Origin: Roseomonas aerilata DSM 19363
Lineage (GTDB): Bacteria > Pseudomonadota > Alphaproteobacteria > Acetobacterales > Acetobacteraceae
Direction of reading: 5' to 3'
DNA length: 64,000 bases
Assembly: GCF_000711725.1 (NCBI RefSeq)
Contig: NZ_JONP01000003.1
Location: 124,001 to 188,000 of the forward strand
This document shows positions 17,118 through 25,588 of this stretch, in pieces (position 1 is the stretch's first letter; every line of letters starts with the position of its first letter). Below the pieces are notes generated by a model. That model ran no database searches. It had not been told where the DNA came from and saw nothing but the letters and a program-made list of their open reading frames with translations. The position numbers and the translations under genes are program-made.

Positions 17118-18386
17118 ATGCCCGATCTCTTGCCCCCGGCCTTTCCGCCCAGCCCTGGCGTGACTGCGCCGCTCTTCCTCTTCGCGACGGGAATCGAGAA
17201 CAGCAACCCGCGTGTGGGCGAGCGGCGGGTGGACCAGATGGCGGCCAGTGGGCACATGCAGCGCTGGCGGGAGGACTTCGCCCTCGTGCAGGAGGTCGGG
17301 TGCAATGCGCTGCGCTATGGCCCGCCGCTGCACAGCACCTGGCTCGGCGAGGGCCGCTACGACTGGGCCTTCGCTGACGAGACCTTCGCCGCCCTCCGCC
17401 ACCAGGGCACCTACCCGATCGTGGATCTCTGCCATTTCGGCGTGCCGGACTGGATCGGGGATTTCCAGAACCCGGATTTCCCGCGCCTCTTCGCGGGTTA
17501 CGCAGAGGCCTTTGCGGTGCGCTTCCCCTGGGTTCAGCTCTACACGCCCGTGAACGAGATGTATGTCTGCGCGCTCTTCTCCGGCCGGTACGGCTGGTGG
17601 AACGAGCGGATGACGACGGAGCGCGGCTTCGTCACGGCGCTGAAGCACCTCGTGGCCGCGAACCGGCTGGCCATGCGCGCCATCCTGCGCGTGCGGCCGG
17701 ACGCGATATTCATCCAGAGCGAATCCGCCGAGCAGTACCACGCCTCCTCCCCGCGGGCCTGGGCGGAGGCGAAGCGGCGAAACGCGGAGCGCTTCCTCTC
17801 GCTCGACCTCAACTACGGGCACCAGATAGAGGCGCCGATGTACGAGCACCTGATGGACAACGGGATGACGCCGGAGGAGTACGCGGCCTTTCAGACCACC
17901 GACCTGAAGCGCCACTGCGTGCTCGGCACCGACTACTACGTGACGAACGAGCACCTGGTGCTGGAGGATTGCAGCACGCGCGCCTCGGGCGATGTCTATG
18001 GCTACGCCACGATCATCCAGCAGTACTATGCCCGCTACCACCTGCCGCTGATGCACACCGAGACGAACCTGGCGGACGACCTGCACGGCAGCTCGACGGA
18101 CTGGCTGTGGAAGCAGTGGGCGAACCTGCTGCTGCTGTGGGAGACGCCGGTGCCGGTGCTCGGCTTCACCTGGTTCTCGCTGACCGACCAGGTGGACTGG
18201 GACACGGCGCTGCGCGAGAACAACGGGCGGGTGAATTCCGTCGGCCTCTACGATCTCGACCGCAAGCCGAGGCAGGTCGGGCGCGCCTACAAGCGGCTGA
18301 TCAGCCAGTGGCAGGACGTGCTGCCGGCGCGCAGCCTCTGCCTGCGCCTGCCGCTTGTGGCCATCAACTCGGAGAGGGTGGCATGA
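17118..18386 (+). CDS. GH1-like family glycoside hydrolase
   Basis: A 422-residue cytoplasmic TIM-barrel protein resembling family 1 beta-glycosidases. The general acid/base is E147 in TPVNEM (family TFNEP) and the nucleophile candidate is E315 in MHTETN (family ITENG). W-Y-pattern segments such as GFTWFSLTDQVDW near 370 match the aglycone/glycone site of GH1. No signal peptide is present. The stop overlaps the next gene, a sugar 1-dehydrogenase, as ATGA, so the two are translated together: hydrolysis followed by oxidation of the released sugar is a natural reading. The substrate is unknown, and it is shorter than typical GH1 enzymes (~450). Confidence 0.75.
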   Translation: MPDLLPPAFPPSPGVTAPLFLFATGIENSNPRVGERRVDQMAASGHMQRWREDFALVQEVGCNALRYGPPLHSTWLGEGRYDWAFADETFAALRHQGTYPIVDLCHFGVPDWIGDFQNPDFPRLFAGYAEAFAVRFPWVQLYTPVNEMYVCALFSGRYGWWNERMTTERGFVTALKHLVAANRLAMRAILRVRPDAIFIQSESAEQYHASSPRAWAEAKRRNAERFLSLDLNYGHQIEAPMYEHLMDNGMTPEEYAAFQTTDLKRHCVLGTDYYVTNEHLVLEDCSTRASGDVYGYATIIQQYYARYHLPLMHTETNLADDLHGSSTDWLWKQWANLLLLWETPVPVLGFTWFSLTDQVDWDTALRENNGRVNSVGLYDLDRKPRQVGRAYKRLISQWQDVLPARSLCLRLPLVAINSERVA

Positions 18387-19303
18387 GGATCGCGCTCGTC
18401 GGCTGCGGCGCCATTGCGCGCGCGCAGCACCTGCCGGCGCTCTCGGGCGAGACCGGCTTCGAGCTGGTGGCGACCGCCGACCCCCACGCGCACCCCGAGG
18501 GCACCGCCGCGCACCACTACGCGGACCACCGGGAAATGCTGGCCTCGGAGCCGGAGGTGGAGGCGGTCTCTGTCGCCTCGCCCACCGGCACGCATTTCGC
18601 CGTCGCGCGCGACGCGCTGCTCGCCGGGCGGCACGTGCTGCTGGAAAAACCGCCGGCCACGACGCTCGGCGAGGTTGTGGAGCTGCAGCGGATCGCGGCG
18701 GCACAGGGCAAGGTGCTCGTCACCTCCTTCCATGCCCAGCACAACGCGGCGGTGGAGCGGGCGCGGGAAATCCTGGAGGGCCACCCGCCGGCCAGCGTCT
18801 CCATCGAGTGGCGCGAGGACTTCGAGCGCTGGCACGGCGGGCAGACCTGGCCCTGGCAGCCCGGCGGCTTCGGGGTCTTCGATCCCGGCATCAACGCGCT
18901 CTCGATCCTCTGCCGCGTGATGCCGGGCGCGGAGTTTCGCGTGGCGAGCGCGCGTCTGCGCCTGCCGCCGGGGGCCGCGACGCCGGCAGCCGTGGACATG
19001 CGCCTCGCCTGGGAGGGTGGCGAGGGAGAGGCCGCCTTCGAGTGGCGGCGCGGCGGCACGGATATCTGGAACATCACCCTGCGCGGCACCTTCGGCGAGC
19101 TGCTGATCAGGGGCGTGCGGACGCTGCTGCGCGACGGCGCGGTGATCCTGCCGGAGGGACCGGACGTCGAGTACGACGGCGTCTACCGCGCCTTCCGCGC
19201 GGCGATCGCGGCGGGGCGGTCGGAGGTGAGCCAGCGCGAGCTGCGGATTATCGAGGACGCGATGACCATCGCCGCCGTGGAGCACGGCGGGGAGGCGCTC
19301 TGA
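18383..19303 (+). CDS. Gfo/Idh/MocA sugar 1-dehydrogenase (L-arabinose/D-galactose type)
   Basis: A 306-residue NAD(P)-dependent oxidoreductase. The Rossmann motif GCGAIARAQHLPAL is at the N-terminus and LLEKPPATTLGEV near 90 carries the family EKP. The segment WPWQPGGFGVFDPGINALSI near 155-175 closely follows L-arabinose 1-dehydrogenase of the Azospirillum type and D-galactose dehydrogenases, which oxidise aldoses to lactones for non-phosphorylative breakdown. The ATG at 18383 overlaps the glycosidase stop by four bases. No lactonase or dehydratase follows in the window. A long hairpin at 19364 ends the unit. Confidence 0.82.
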   Translation: MRIALVGCGAIARAQHLPALSGETGFELVATADPHAHPEGTAAHHYADHREMLASEPEVEAVSVASPTGTHFAVARDALLAGRHVLLEKPPATTLGEVVELQRIAAAQGKVLVTSFHAQHNAAVERAREILEGHPPASVSIEWREDFERWHGGQTWPWQPGGFGVFDPGINALSILCRVMPGAEFRVASARLRLPPGAATPAAVDMRLAWEGGEGEAAFEWRRGGTDIWNITLRGTFGELLIRGVRTLLRDGAVILPEGPDVEYDGVYRAFRAAIAAGRSEVSQRELRIIEDAMTIAAVEHGGEAL

Positions 19304-19363
19304 TCGGGATGATCGGAGCGGCAATACAGCCAGTAGGGCCACGATCCGTGCGTGACGCCAAGT

Positions 19364-19394
19364 GTACCCGGCCGCGATGGACGCGGCCGGGTAC
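19364..19394. terminator. Bidirectional hairpin between convergent genes
   Basis: A 13-bp perfect inverted repeat (19364-19376 with 19382-19394) encloses a five-base loop, ATGGA. It stands between the sugar dehydrogenase stop (19303, plus) and the small exported protein stop (19409, minus), the expected place for a shared terminator. There is no T run on either side. Confidence 0.7.
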
Positions 19395-19408
19395 CCGCGA
19401 GGTGAGCG

Positions 19409-19717
19409 TCAGCCGCTCTGGTCAGCGAAGAAGTTCATGGCGGCGGGGGTAACATCGAAGCGGCCCGTCGCCGGCCGTGCCATGTTGTTGGCGGGCGGGG
19501 TCCAGGCCGGTGATCTCGCCGGGGAAACGAGGTACTGGTCCTCGCCTCCAACAAACCTGGGCGCCGCCGCTTCTACGCGTGCGACAGGGCGTGAAGGCTG
19601 CTTCCAGGCCTCCGCCCTGGTTTTCCCGCCCATGACGTCATTGCCGTCGGCGAAAGCCGGCGGTGCGCCGCTCATCAGAACGCCTGCCATGGTGACGACC
19701 GTGAAGATCCTGCGCAT
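19409..19717 (-). CDS. Small exported protein, unknown function
   Basis: A 102-residue protein with a clear N-terminal signal (MRRIFTVVTMAGVLMSG... cleaved after AFA near residue 23). The mature ~79 residues are Pro/Ala-rich with no cysteines and no recognised domain. GGAG lies seven bases before the ATG at 19717. It is alone between a convergent hairpin and a long non-coding gap. It is probably periplasmic; the function is unknown. Confidence 0.6.
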   Translation of the reverse strand: MRRIFTVVTMAGVLMSGAPPAFADGNDVMGGKTRAEAWKQPSRPVARVEAAAPRFVGGEDQYLVSPARSPAWTPPANNMARPATGRFDVTPAAMNFFADQSG

Positions 19718-20107
19718 CGCACATCTCCAATAGGTCTGTTGCGTGTCGGACCAAGTGGCTCGGCCACGCGGATTGCGGAGATTGGGGCCGTGTTGGCCGC
19801 ATCCATGGTGGAAGCGGCACGCGGGCTGCGAAGTGCGGCCACACCGGCAATGCGGTGTGTCGCGGCGGCTGACCGCCCCTTCAAGGAGAGGGTTGCGGCG
19901 CCGCGGAGGAAGCTGGCCCGAAGGCAGCTAGCCAGTCGACTGTGGACACTGAACGCGATCAACTCCAGCCATGCTGGCGGGACGACCGCGTGGCCACTAC
20001 GAACAGATAGTCGCTTTTCCCGCCGATCCAGACGCCACGGACCACCGGTGGAAAATAAATCTCGTCGAGGCTTCGGCTTGCCACGGTTGGTGCCGAGCGG
20101 AAACGCC
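19718..20107. other. Intergenic region, no supported gene
   Basis: These 390 bases include a short AT-richer patch near 20050-20070 and many overlapping shadow frames. I find no ribosome site, hairpin or repeat that I can support. Confidence 0.35.
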
Positions 20108-20806
20108 TTAGGCGCTTGCAGCCAGGAGGAGCGCCGCCTCGCCCGAGGGGGAGAGGCGGTAGACGCCGCGCTCCACCCGGTCGAACCAGCCATAGACGTT
20201 GCGCAGCAGGATCGCGCCGGCTTCCGGCACCGTCGCGGTCAGGTCGCGCGGGCGGCGCGGGCCTTCCCGCAGGGCGGCGGCGCAGGCAAGGGCGTTCTGG
20301 CGATAGGCGGTCATGATCGGCGTGCGCGTCGCGCCGCCCTTGTTCGGATCGCCGCGGCGGCGGCGGTGCTCGCGCAGCAGGAGGGCGCGGCGGCGCGGAT
20401 TGCCGCGCGGGCGATAGGGTGAGGGCTCCGCCAACACCTGCACGCCCGCCCGGCCGGGATCCACTGCCAGCAGGCCGAAGCCGAGCAGGCGGCAGAGCTT
20501 TCGTACGCGCGCGTCCGCGTCCCGCCCGCGCGTCGTCGCGCGGACGGCGAGCCAGACCTCGTCCGCCGCCGCCATCCGGTCCACGCCCTGGAGGAGGAGT
20601 TCCAGGGTGAAGCCCATCTTCATCTCGGTGATGACGAGGAAGGGCGGCTCGCCAGGGCGGACGGCAACGATGTCGCAGCCGCAAACCTCGCCCTTCGCCT
20701 CGTAACCGAGCCCCTCCAGATGCGCCTTCACCGCCGCGTAGAGAGTCGTCTCCGGCGCCGCGTGCTGGGCAGCGGACGGCGTAGCGCGGCGCCGGCGGCG
20801 TGGCAT
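20108..20806 (-). CDS. DUF2161 protein, PD-(D/E)XK nuclease-like
   Basis: A 232-residue protein of the DUF2161 family, predicted to belong to the PD-(D/E)XK phosphodiesterase superfamily. In the N-terminal half, LGYEAKGEVCGCDIVAV supplies the acidic residue and ITEMKMG the E-x-K of the active site, followed by a helix with DEVWLAV. The C-terminal third is Arg-rich and includes an HTH-like segment. ATG at 20806 is preferred to an upstream in-frame start because the earlier residues are Arg/Pro-rich shadow. It lies 13 bases after the HU gene on the same strand and may be co-transcribed. A DNA repair or restriction role is possible but unproven. Confidence 0.75.
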   Translation of the reverse strand: MPRRRRRATPSAAQHAAPETTLYAAVKAHLEGLGYEAKGEVCGCDIVAVRPGEPPFLVITEMKMGFTLELLLQGVDRMAAADEVWLAVRATTRGRDADARVRKLCRLLGFGLLAVDPGRAGVQVLAEPSPYRPRGNPRRRALLLREHRRRRGDPNKGGATRTPIMTAYRQNALACAAALREGPRRPRDLTATVPEAGAILLRNVYGWFDRVERGVYRLSPSGEAALLLAASA

Positions 20807-20819
20807 GCGGGTGGTCGGT

Positions 20820-21143
20820 TCAGCCCGCCTTGGCGGACTTCGCGGCCTTGCGCTTCGCCTTCTTCGCACCGGCGAAAGCCGCGACCTTCAGCGAGGGGCT
20901 GGCCTTGAAGCGCACGGTGGCGCCGGCCTTAACGGCGACCTTCTCGCCCGTGCGGGGATTCAGCGCCGAGCGCTTGGGCGTCTCGCGCACGGTGAAGGAG
21001 CCGAAGTCGGGAAGGGAGAAGCGGCCGTTCTCGATGATCTCGTTCTTGATGGCGGCGATCAGGTCAGCCGCCAGGCGGCCGGCGGCAGCGCCGGTCATCT
21101 CGGTGGAGTTCTGGATGACGTCGGTGAGGAACTTCTTCGACAC
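20820..21143 (-). CDS. HU-family nucleoid protein with Lys/Ala-rich tail
   Basis: A 107-residue DNA-binding protein. The core (1-~90) shows GRFSLPDFGSFTVRE and RTGEKVAVKAGATVRFKAS, the beta-arm and saddle of HU/IHF proteins. The last ~18 residues (AKKAKRKAAKSAKAG) form a basic, histone-H1-like tail that extends DNA contact. The start is GTG at 21143. The protein bends and compacts DNA as a dimer. It is upstream of the DUF2161 gene. The short tail distinguishes it from canonical 90-residue HU. Confidence 0.9.
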   Translation of the reverse strand: MSKKFLTDVIQNSTEMTGAAAGRLAADLIAAIKNEIIENGRFSLPDFGSFTVRETPKRSALNPRTGEKVAVKAGATVRFKASPSLKVAAFAGAKKAKRKAAKSAKAG

Positions 21144-21316
21144 GGTAAGGGGAATCCTTCTCTGGGGCGGCGCGTTCGCTGGCGCGCGCTGCTCTTAGGG
21201 GCCCCGGACCCTGCTTGTGAAGGCGGGACCGCCTGTTTCGTGCCGTGCAGCGGCACCGATCGGTCCGGATGTGTTGCGCCCGCGACATGACCTTCGTCCG
21301 CAGGGCTTCCGCCAGA

Positions 21317-22246
21317 TCAGGCGCCCAGCACGGCGCGTGCGCGGGTCGCGTCGTTCGCGATGGCGGCCTTCAGCGCATCCAGCCCGTCGAAGGTCGCGTC
21401 CTCGCGCAGGAAGCGGTGCAGGCGGATGCCGATCTCCTGGCCGTAGAGGTCGCCGGACCAGTCGAAGAGGTGGGTTTCCAGCCGCGTCTCCGGATCGCCG
21501 CCGAGGGTTGGCCGGCGGCCGACATTGGCGACGCCTGGCACGAGGCCTCCATCCGGCAGGGCGGCGACGACGGCGTAGACGCCGCGGGCCGGCTCCAGAT
21601 GGCGGCCAAGCCAGACATTCGCCGTCGGCCAGCCGAGTTCCCGCCCCAGCCGGTCGCCGTGGAAGACCTCGCCGCGCACTTCCCAGTCGCGGCCGAGAAG
21701 GGCGGCGGCGCGCTCCGGGTAGCCGTCCTGAAGCGCGCGGCGGATGCGGGTGCTGCTGATCGGGCCCGCGGCGTCGGAGACCGGCGGCACGACCGTCAGG
21801 CCGATGCCGCGGGCTTCCGCCCAGCGTGCAAGGAAGGCGGTGTCCCCGCCGCGGCGGTGGCCGAAGGCGAAGTCCGAGCCGCAGGCAAGATGACGGGCGC
21901 CGAGCGCGCGATGGAGGACCGTGTCGCAGAAGGCCTCGGCCTCCATGGCGGCGAGGGCGGCGTCGAAGGGCACCGCGTGGACATGGGCGCAGCCGGCCGC
22001 GGCGAGGGCCTCGGCCTTCGCCGGCAGCAGGGTGAGGCGGAAGGGCGGGTCCTGCGGGCGGAAGTGCTCGCGCGGGTGCGGCTCGAAGGTGAGGGCGGCG
22101 AGCGGCAGGTCCGGGCGTGCGGAATGGGCGGCGGCCAGGACGGCGCGGTGGCCGAGATGCACGCCGTCGAGGTTGCCCAGCGCCACCGTGCCGCCGCGCG
22201 CGGCCTCCGGCAGGGCGTGCCAGTCGGTCCAGACCTGGCAGTCCAT
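21317..22246 (-). CDS. ribF: Bifunctional riboflavin kinase / FAD synthetase
   Basis: A 309-residue enzyme that phosphorylates riboflavin to FMN and adenylylates FMN to FAD. The N-terminal nucleotidyltransferase half has GNLDGVHLGHRAVL (about 24-37, the HxGH-like motif) and ISSTRIRRAL near 160. The C-terminal kinase half has LGRELGWPTANVW and GVYAVVA, the riboflavin kinase signature. Length is normal. It is co-directional with, and 11 bases from, the LOG-family gene upstream. No FMN riboswitch is seen. FAD is needed by several enzymes in the window, including NDH-2 and the monooxygenase at 55733, but this is housekeeping. Confidence 0.93.
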   Translation of the reverse strand: MDCQVWTDWHALPEAARGGTVALGNLDGVHLGHRAVLAAAHSARPDLPLAALTFEPHPREHFRPQDPPFRLTLLPAKAEALAAAGCAHVHAVPFDAALAAMEAEAFCDTVLHRALGARHLACGSDFAFGHRRGGDTAFLARWAEARGIGLTVVPPVSDAAGPISSTRIRRALQDGYPERAAALLGRDWEVRGEVFHGDRLGRELGWPTANVWLGRHLEPARGVYAVVAALPDGGLVPGVANVGRRPTLGGDPETRLETHLFDWSGDLYGQEIGIRLHRFLREDATFDGLDALKAAIANDATRARAVLGA

Positions 22247-22257
22247 GAAGCGGCGGC

Positions 22258-22854
22258 TCAGGCCTGGGCCACGCGCTCGATCCAGCGCGTCACCTCCGGC
22301 GGGCGGAAGGCGGCGAGCAGGTCAAGCGCCTCCACCGGCTCGGCGGCGGTCAGGGCGATGGCGCGGTGCTCGGGCTTCACGAATCCCTCGTCGGCCATGG
22401 CGTCGAGCATGCCGTTCAGCCGGCTCCAGTAGCCCTGCACGTCGAGGAAGACGGTGCCCTTGCGGTGCAGGCCGAGCTGCGACCAGGTGAGGACCTCGAA
22501 GGCCTCCTCCAGCGTGCCGAAGCCGCCGGGAAGCACCACGAAGCCGTCCGAAAGGGCCGCCATCATCGCCTTGCGCTCGTGCATGGAGGCGACGACGTGC
22601 AGGCGGGTGACGGAGCCGTGGCCGAGTTCGCGCTGCATCAGGTGCTCGGGGATCACGCCGTCCACCTCGGCCCCGCCCTCCAGCGCGGCATCGGCGACGA
22701 TGCCCATCAGCCCGACCTTGCCGCCCCCATAGACGAGGCCGAGGCCGCGATCCGCGATGGCAAGGCCGAGGGCGCGGGCGGCTTCGGCATGGGCGGGGTT
22801 GTTGCCCGGGTTCGCGCCACAGAAGACGCAGACCCGCTTCATCTCAATGCTCAT
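22258..22854 (-). CDS. LOG-family cytokinin riboside 5'-monophosphate phosphoribohydrolase-like protein
   Basis: A 198-residue Rossmann-like protein of the TIGR00730/LOG family, which cleaves nucleoside 5'-monophosphates (cytokinin or AMP type) to base and ribose 5-phosphate. It shows VCVFCGANPGNNPAH at the start, YGGGKVGLMG near 44, and the signature PGGFGTLEEAFEVLTWSQLG near 108-127. An alternative ATG at 22842 (MKRVCVF) is equally plausible. It lies just upstream of ribF on the same strand. In non-plant bacteria it probably serves nucleotide salvage. Confidence 0.88.
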   Translation of the reverse strand: MSIEMKRVCVFCGANPGNNPAHAEAARALGLAIADRGLGLVYGGGKVGLMGIVADAALEGGAEVDGVIPEHLMQRELGHGSVTRLHVVASMHERKAMMAALSDGFVVLPGGFGTLEEAFEVLTWSQLGLHRKGTVFLDVQGYWSRLNGMLDAMADEGFVKPEHRAIALTAAEPVEALDLLAAFRPPEVTRWIERVAQA

Positions 22855-22883
22855 GGGACGGAATGTGGCACCGCAGCACCCGC

Positions 22884-23333
22884 CTATCCAGCCGAAGGGG
22901 CTTCATTTCTGGCCTGCGGACCTTCCGGGATCATTACGACCGCCTCACCCTCCAGGACCACCACGCCCGCCGCAGTGCAGGTGGTGCGGAGCGTCGCGCG
23001 GCGGCGCTCGGGGTCCAGGCCCGTGACCTCGGCGGCCGCGGCCACGGTCTGGCCGATGCGGACCGGCGCCCGGAAGCGAAGGGTCTGGGAGACATAGACC
23101 GCCCCTGGCCCGGGCAGCTTCGTGCCCAGAAGACCGGAGATAAGGGAGGCGGTGAGCATCCCATGGGCCACGCGCTCCCCGAAGAAGGAGGCGGCGGCCG
23201 CCTCGGCATCGAGGTGGACGGGGTTGTTGTCGCCGGAGACGGCGGAGAAGAGGAGGATGTCGGCCTCTGTGATCGTTTTCGCGAAGCGGGCCGACTGGCC
23301 CAGCGATAGGTCCTCGAATCGAATCCCGTCCAT
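22884..23333 (-). CDS. MaoC-like (R)-specific enoyl-CoA hydratase (PhaJ-like)
   Basis: A 149-residue hot-dog-fold hydratase. ATG at 23333 gives MDGIRFEDLSLGQSARF, the usual N-terminus. The catalytic Asp/His pair lies in AVSGDNNPVHLD (near 33-41), with the family continuation AHGMLTASLISGLLGTKLPGPGAVYVSQ. It would hydrate trans-2-enoyl-CoA to (R)-3-hydroxyacyl-CoA, linking fatty acid oxidation to polyhydroxyalkanoate or another CoA pathway. It is divergent from the M20 peptidase. No PHA synthase is in the window. Confidence 0.85.
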   Translation of the reverse strand: MDGIRFEDLSLGQSARFAKTITEADILLFSAVSGDNNPVHLDAEAAAASFFGERVAHGMLTASLISGLLGTKLPGPGAVYVSQTLRFRAPVRIGQTVAAAAEVTGLDPERRRATLRTTCTAAGVVVLEGEAVVMIPEGPQARNEAPSAG

Positions 23334-23417
23334 GTGACCACTCCTTGCGGTGTCAGCATGGACAAGTCCTGACCCCGGCGCGAGAACCCCCGGCGCATTT
23401 GAGAGGGAAGAGGCACC

Positions 23418-24560
23418 ATGGCGGCAACCCGGATCGGCACGAGCGAGGAACTGCTGGAGGAGCTGCGCGGCTGGGTGCTGCACGAGACCCCCACCACCGA
23501 CGCGGCGGCCGTGAACGGGCTGATGGACCGCGCCGAGGCTGCCCTGCGCGAGGCGGGCGCCGATGTGACGCGCATTCCCGGCCGCGACGGCTACGGCGAC
23601 AATCTCGTCGCCCGCACGCCGCCCTCGCCCTCCACGGGCAACCGCAAGCCGGTGGTAATCGCGGGGCATCTCGACACCGTGTGGGATCACGGGACGCTCG
23701 CCTCCTCGATGCCCTGGAAGGTGGAGGGGGAGAAGGCCTTCGGGCCCGGGATCTACGACATGAAGGCGGGTTCCTTCCTCGCCTTCCACGCGCTGCGGGA
23801 GATCCTGCGGCAGGGGGTGAAGACCAACAGCCCCATCACCCTTCTCCTCACGCCCGACGAGGAGGTGGGGAGCCCGACCTCCCGCGAGCTGATCGAGCGG
23901 GAGGCGCGGGGCGCCAGCGCCGTGCTGATCCCGGAGCCCGCAGGGAACCCGGGCGGCGCCTGCGTGACCGCACGCAAGGGCGTGGGGCGCTTCACCGTGC
24001 GCATCCAGGGCGTCTCCTCCCATGCCGGCGGCAACTGGTCGGAGGGGCGGAGCGCGGTGGTGGCGCTGGCGGGGGTGATCCAGAAGGTCCACGCCATGGT
24101 GGACCTGGCGGCGGGCACCACCACCAATGTCGCGCCTGTCTGGGGCGGTACGCGGCCGAACGTGGTTCCGCCCGAGGCCGGCTGTGAAATCGACCTTCGC
24201 GTCGCCAACCTCGAGGACGGGGAGCGGATGGAGCGGGAGATCCTCGCACTGGCAGGCAGCGAGGACGGGATCACCATCACCGTGGAGGGCGGGATGAACC
24301 GGCCCTCCTTCGCGGAGAACGCGAACATCCTCAACCTCTACGAGCGCGCGCGGACCCTCGCGCGGGAGGCCGGCTACGAGCTGCCGAAGCAGCACCGCGG
24401 CGGCGGCTCGGACGGGAATTTCACGGCGGCGCTGGGCGTCCCGACGCTGGATGGGCTGGGCTGCACCGGCGCGGGGGCCCACGCGCCCTTCGAACACATC
24501 CTGTGGCGCGATCTGGCGCCGCGGGGAGAGGTGATCGCGGGACTGTTGGAAACCCTTTAG
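23418..24560 (+). CDS. M20-family metallopeptidase (carboxypeptidase G2-like)
   Basis: A 380-residue zinc amidohydrolase. Metal and catalytic residues can be placed: H84 and D86 (GHLDTVWD), D114 (GIYDMKAG), E148/E149 (TPDEEVGS), the dimerisation-domain His in SSHAGGNW (about 195) and a C-terminal His in GAHAPFEH. This order matches carboxypeptidase G2 and related amino-acylases that remove C-terminal glutamate or hydrolyse N-acyl amino acids. No signal peptide is visible, so it is probably cytoplasmic. The ATG at 23418 has GAGAGGGAAGAGG upstream. Confidence 0.87.
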   Translation: MAATRIGTSEELLEELRGWVLHETPTTDAAAVNGLMDRAEAALREAGADVTRIPGRDGYGDNLVARTPPSPSTGNRKPVVIAGHLDTVWDHGTLASSMPWKVEGEKAFGPGIYDMKAGSFLAFHALREILRQGVKTNSPITLLLTPDEEVGSPTSRELIEREARGASAVLIPEPAGNPGGACVTARKGVGRFTVRIQGVSSHAGGNWSEGRSAVVALAGVIQKVHAMVDLAAGTTTNVAPVWGGTRPNVVPPEAGCEIDLRVANLEDGERMEREILALAGSEDGITITVEGGMNRPSFAENANILNLYERARTLAREAGYELPKQHRGGGSDGNFTAALGVPTLDGLGCTGAGAHAPFEHILWRDLAPRGEVIAGLLETL

Positions 24561-24612
24561 GCCGCGCGCGCCGACGACGGCGCCGCGCCGGACGCCGTCG
24601 TTCCGGCGTGAA

Positions 24613-25233
24613 TCAGGTCGCGTGCCCGACCACGTGGAAGCGCTCGCCGGTGTTGGACGGAGAGGCGCCAGGCCTTGCCCAGGCGATGGTGCGGATCGCG
24701 GCGGGCTTCCCCACCCACTGGTCGAGAACCTGAATCCCGCTCTCGTCCTGGCCGAGATAGATCGCGGCGTGGCTGCTGCCGTCCTCCGCGTTGGTGTAGC
24801 GGCCCGTGCTGTTGAAGGTGGCGATGATCGTGCCGGGTTGGAGCGAGGTGTTGCCGCGCACGGCCTCGCCCCGCGTCCAGCCGGCCGTCTTCCCCACCTC
24901 GGGCTTCGCCGCCTGCACCAGCGCGACGCACTGCCCGGAGCCGGTCGACCGGCCGATATACTTCCCGTAGTCCGATGCCATGAAAGCCTTCGGGAAGCGC
25001 GAGGCAGCGGCCGGGAGGGCGCCCGGGGAGGCCTCTGCCGCGCGCGGCTTGGCGGCCCCGCTGTTGAAGCCTTCCTGGAGCTTCAGGAGGGACTCCATCG
25101 CGAGGAGCTCCAGCGCCGGAGAGGCGCCGGCGAGGGCCGGAGGCAGGTTCGGGACGCTGAAGCCACCACCGCGGGACACCGGGGCGGCGCCGACCTGCGG
25201 GGCAGGGCCCGCGACCGGGCGGACGGCGTTCAC
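24613..25233 (-). CDS. BPSL0067-type NlpC/P60-like amidase
   Basis: A 206-residue protein. The C-terminal ~125 residues follow BPSL0067-family proteins, which have a papain-like NlpC/P60-type fold: GSGQCVALVQ with the candidate nucleophilic Cys (~102), GNTSLQPGTIIATF, GRYTNAEDGSSHAAIYLG with the candidate His (~155), and VLDQW. Such domains cleave peptide bonds of peptidoglycan and occur among interbacterial effectors. The first ~80 residues are low-complexity Pro/Ala-rich and begin at GTG; internal ATGs are possible starts. No secretion genes and no recognisable immunity gene are adjacent. Orphan effector, lysin or housekeeping amidase all remain possible. Confidence 0.7.
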   Translation of the reverse strand: MNAVRPVAGPAPQVGAAPVSRGGGFSVPNLPPALAGASPALELLAMESLLKLQEGFNSGAAKPRAAEASPGALPAAASRFPKAFMASDYGKYIGRSTGSGQCVALVQAAKPEVGKTAGWTRGEAVRGNTSLQPGTIIATFNSTGRYTNAEDGSSHAAIYLGQDESGIQVLDQWVGKPAAIRTIAWARPGASPSNTGERFHVVGHAT

Positions 25234-25588
25234 GGCGCCCCCCGCGACCGGAGGTAGCGGGAGGGAAGGGCGCCCGCGCCTTGCGGCCCCGCTGAAGGCG
25301 GGCCGCCGCGGCGACGCCGCCCCAGCCGCCGGCGCCCATAGGAGGGGAGAGCCGCCCCTTGCCGTCGAGCCTGTGGAAGATCGAGGTGATCCCGGCCACG
25401 AGGGCCGCGACCTCCTTCGAACCCCGAACCCAGGGTGGACACCTTCCGCCTCCCATCACGTGACGGGGACATTCAAGCGATAAAGCCTTGCCGTATCGTG
25501 AAGAAGTCGCGCTTCCCGGCGGGGCCGCGAAAACGGTGAGCAGCGCACGGGGACGGGCGCCCCCGTCCGTGGCCTTCGGGAGGGCGCC
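25234..25588. other. Intergenic region, nothing recognised
   Basis: These 355 bases lie between the BPSL0067-type gene and the end of the TonB-dependent receptor, both on the minus strand. The frame of the amidase stays open well upstream of its GTG without a start codon, so a longer product cannot be excluded. Confidence 0.35.
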
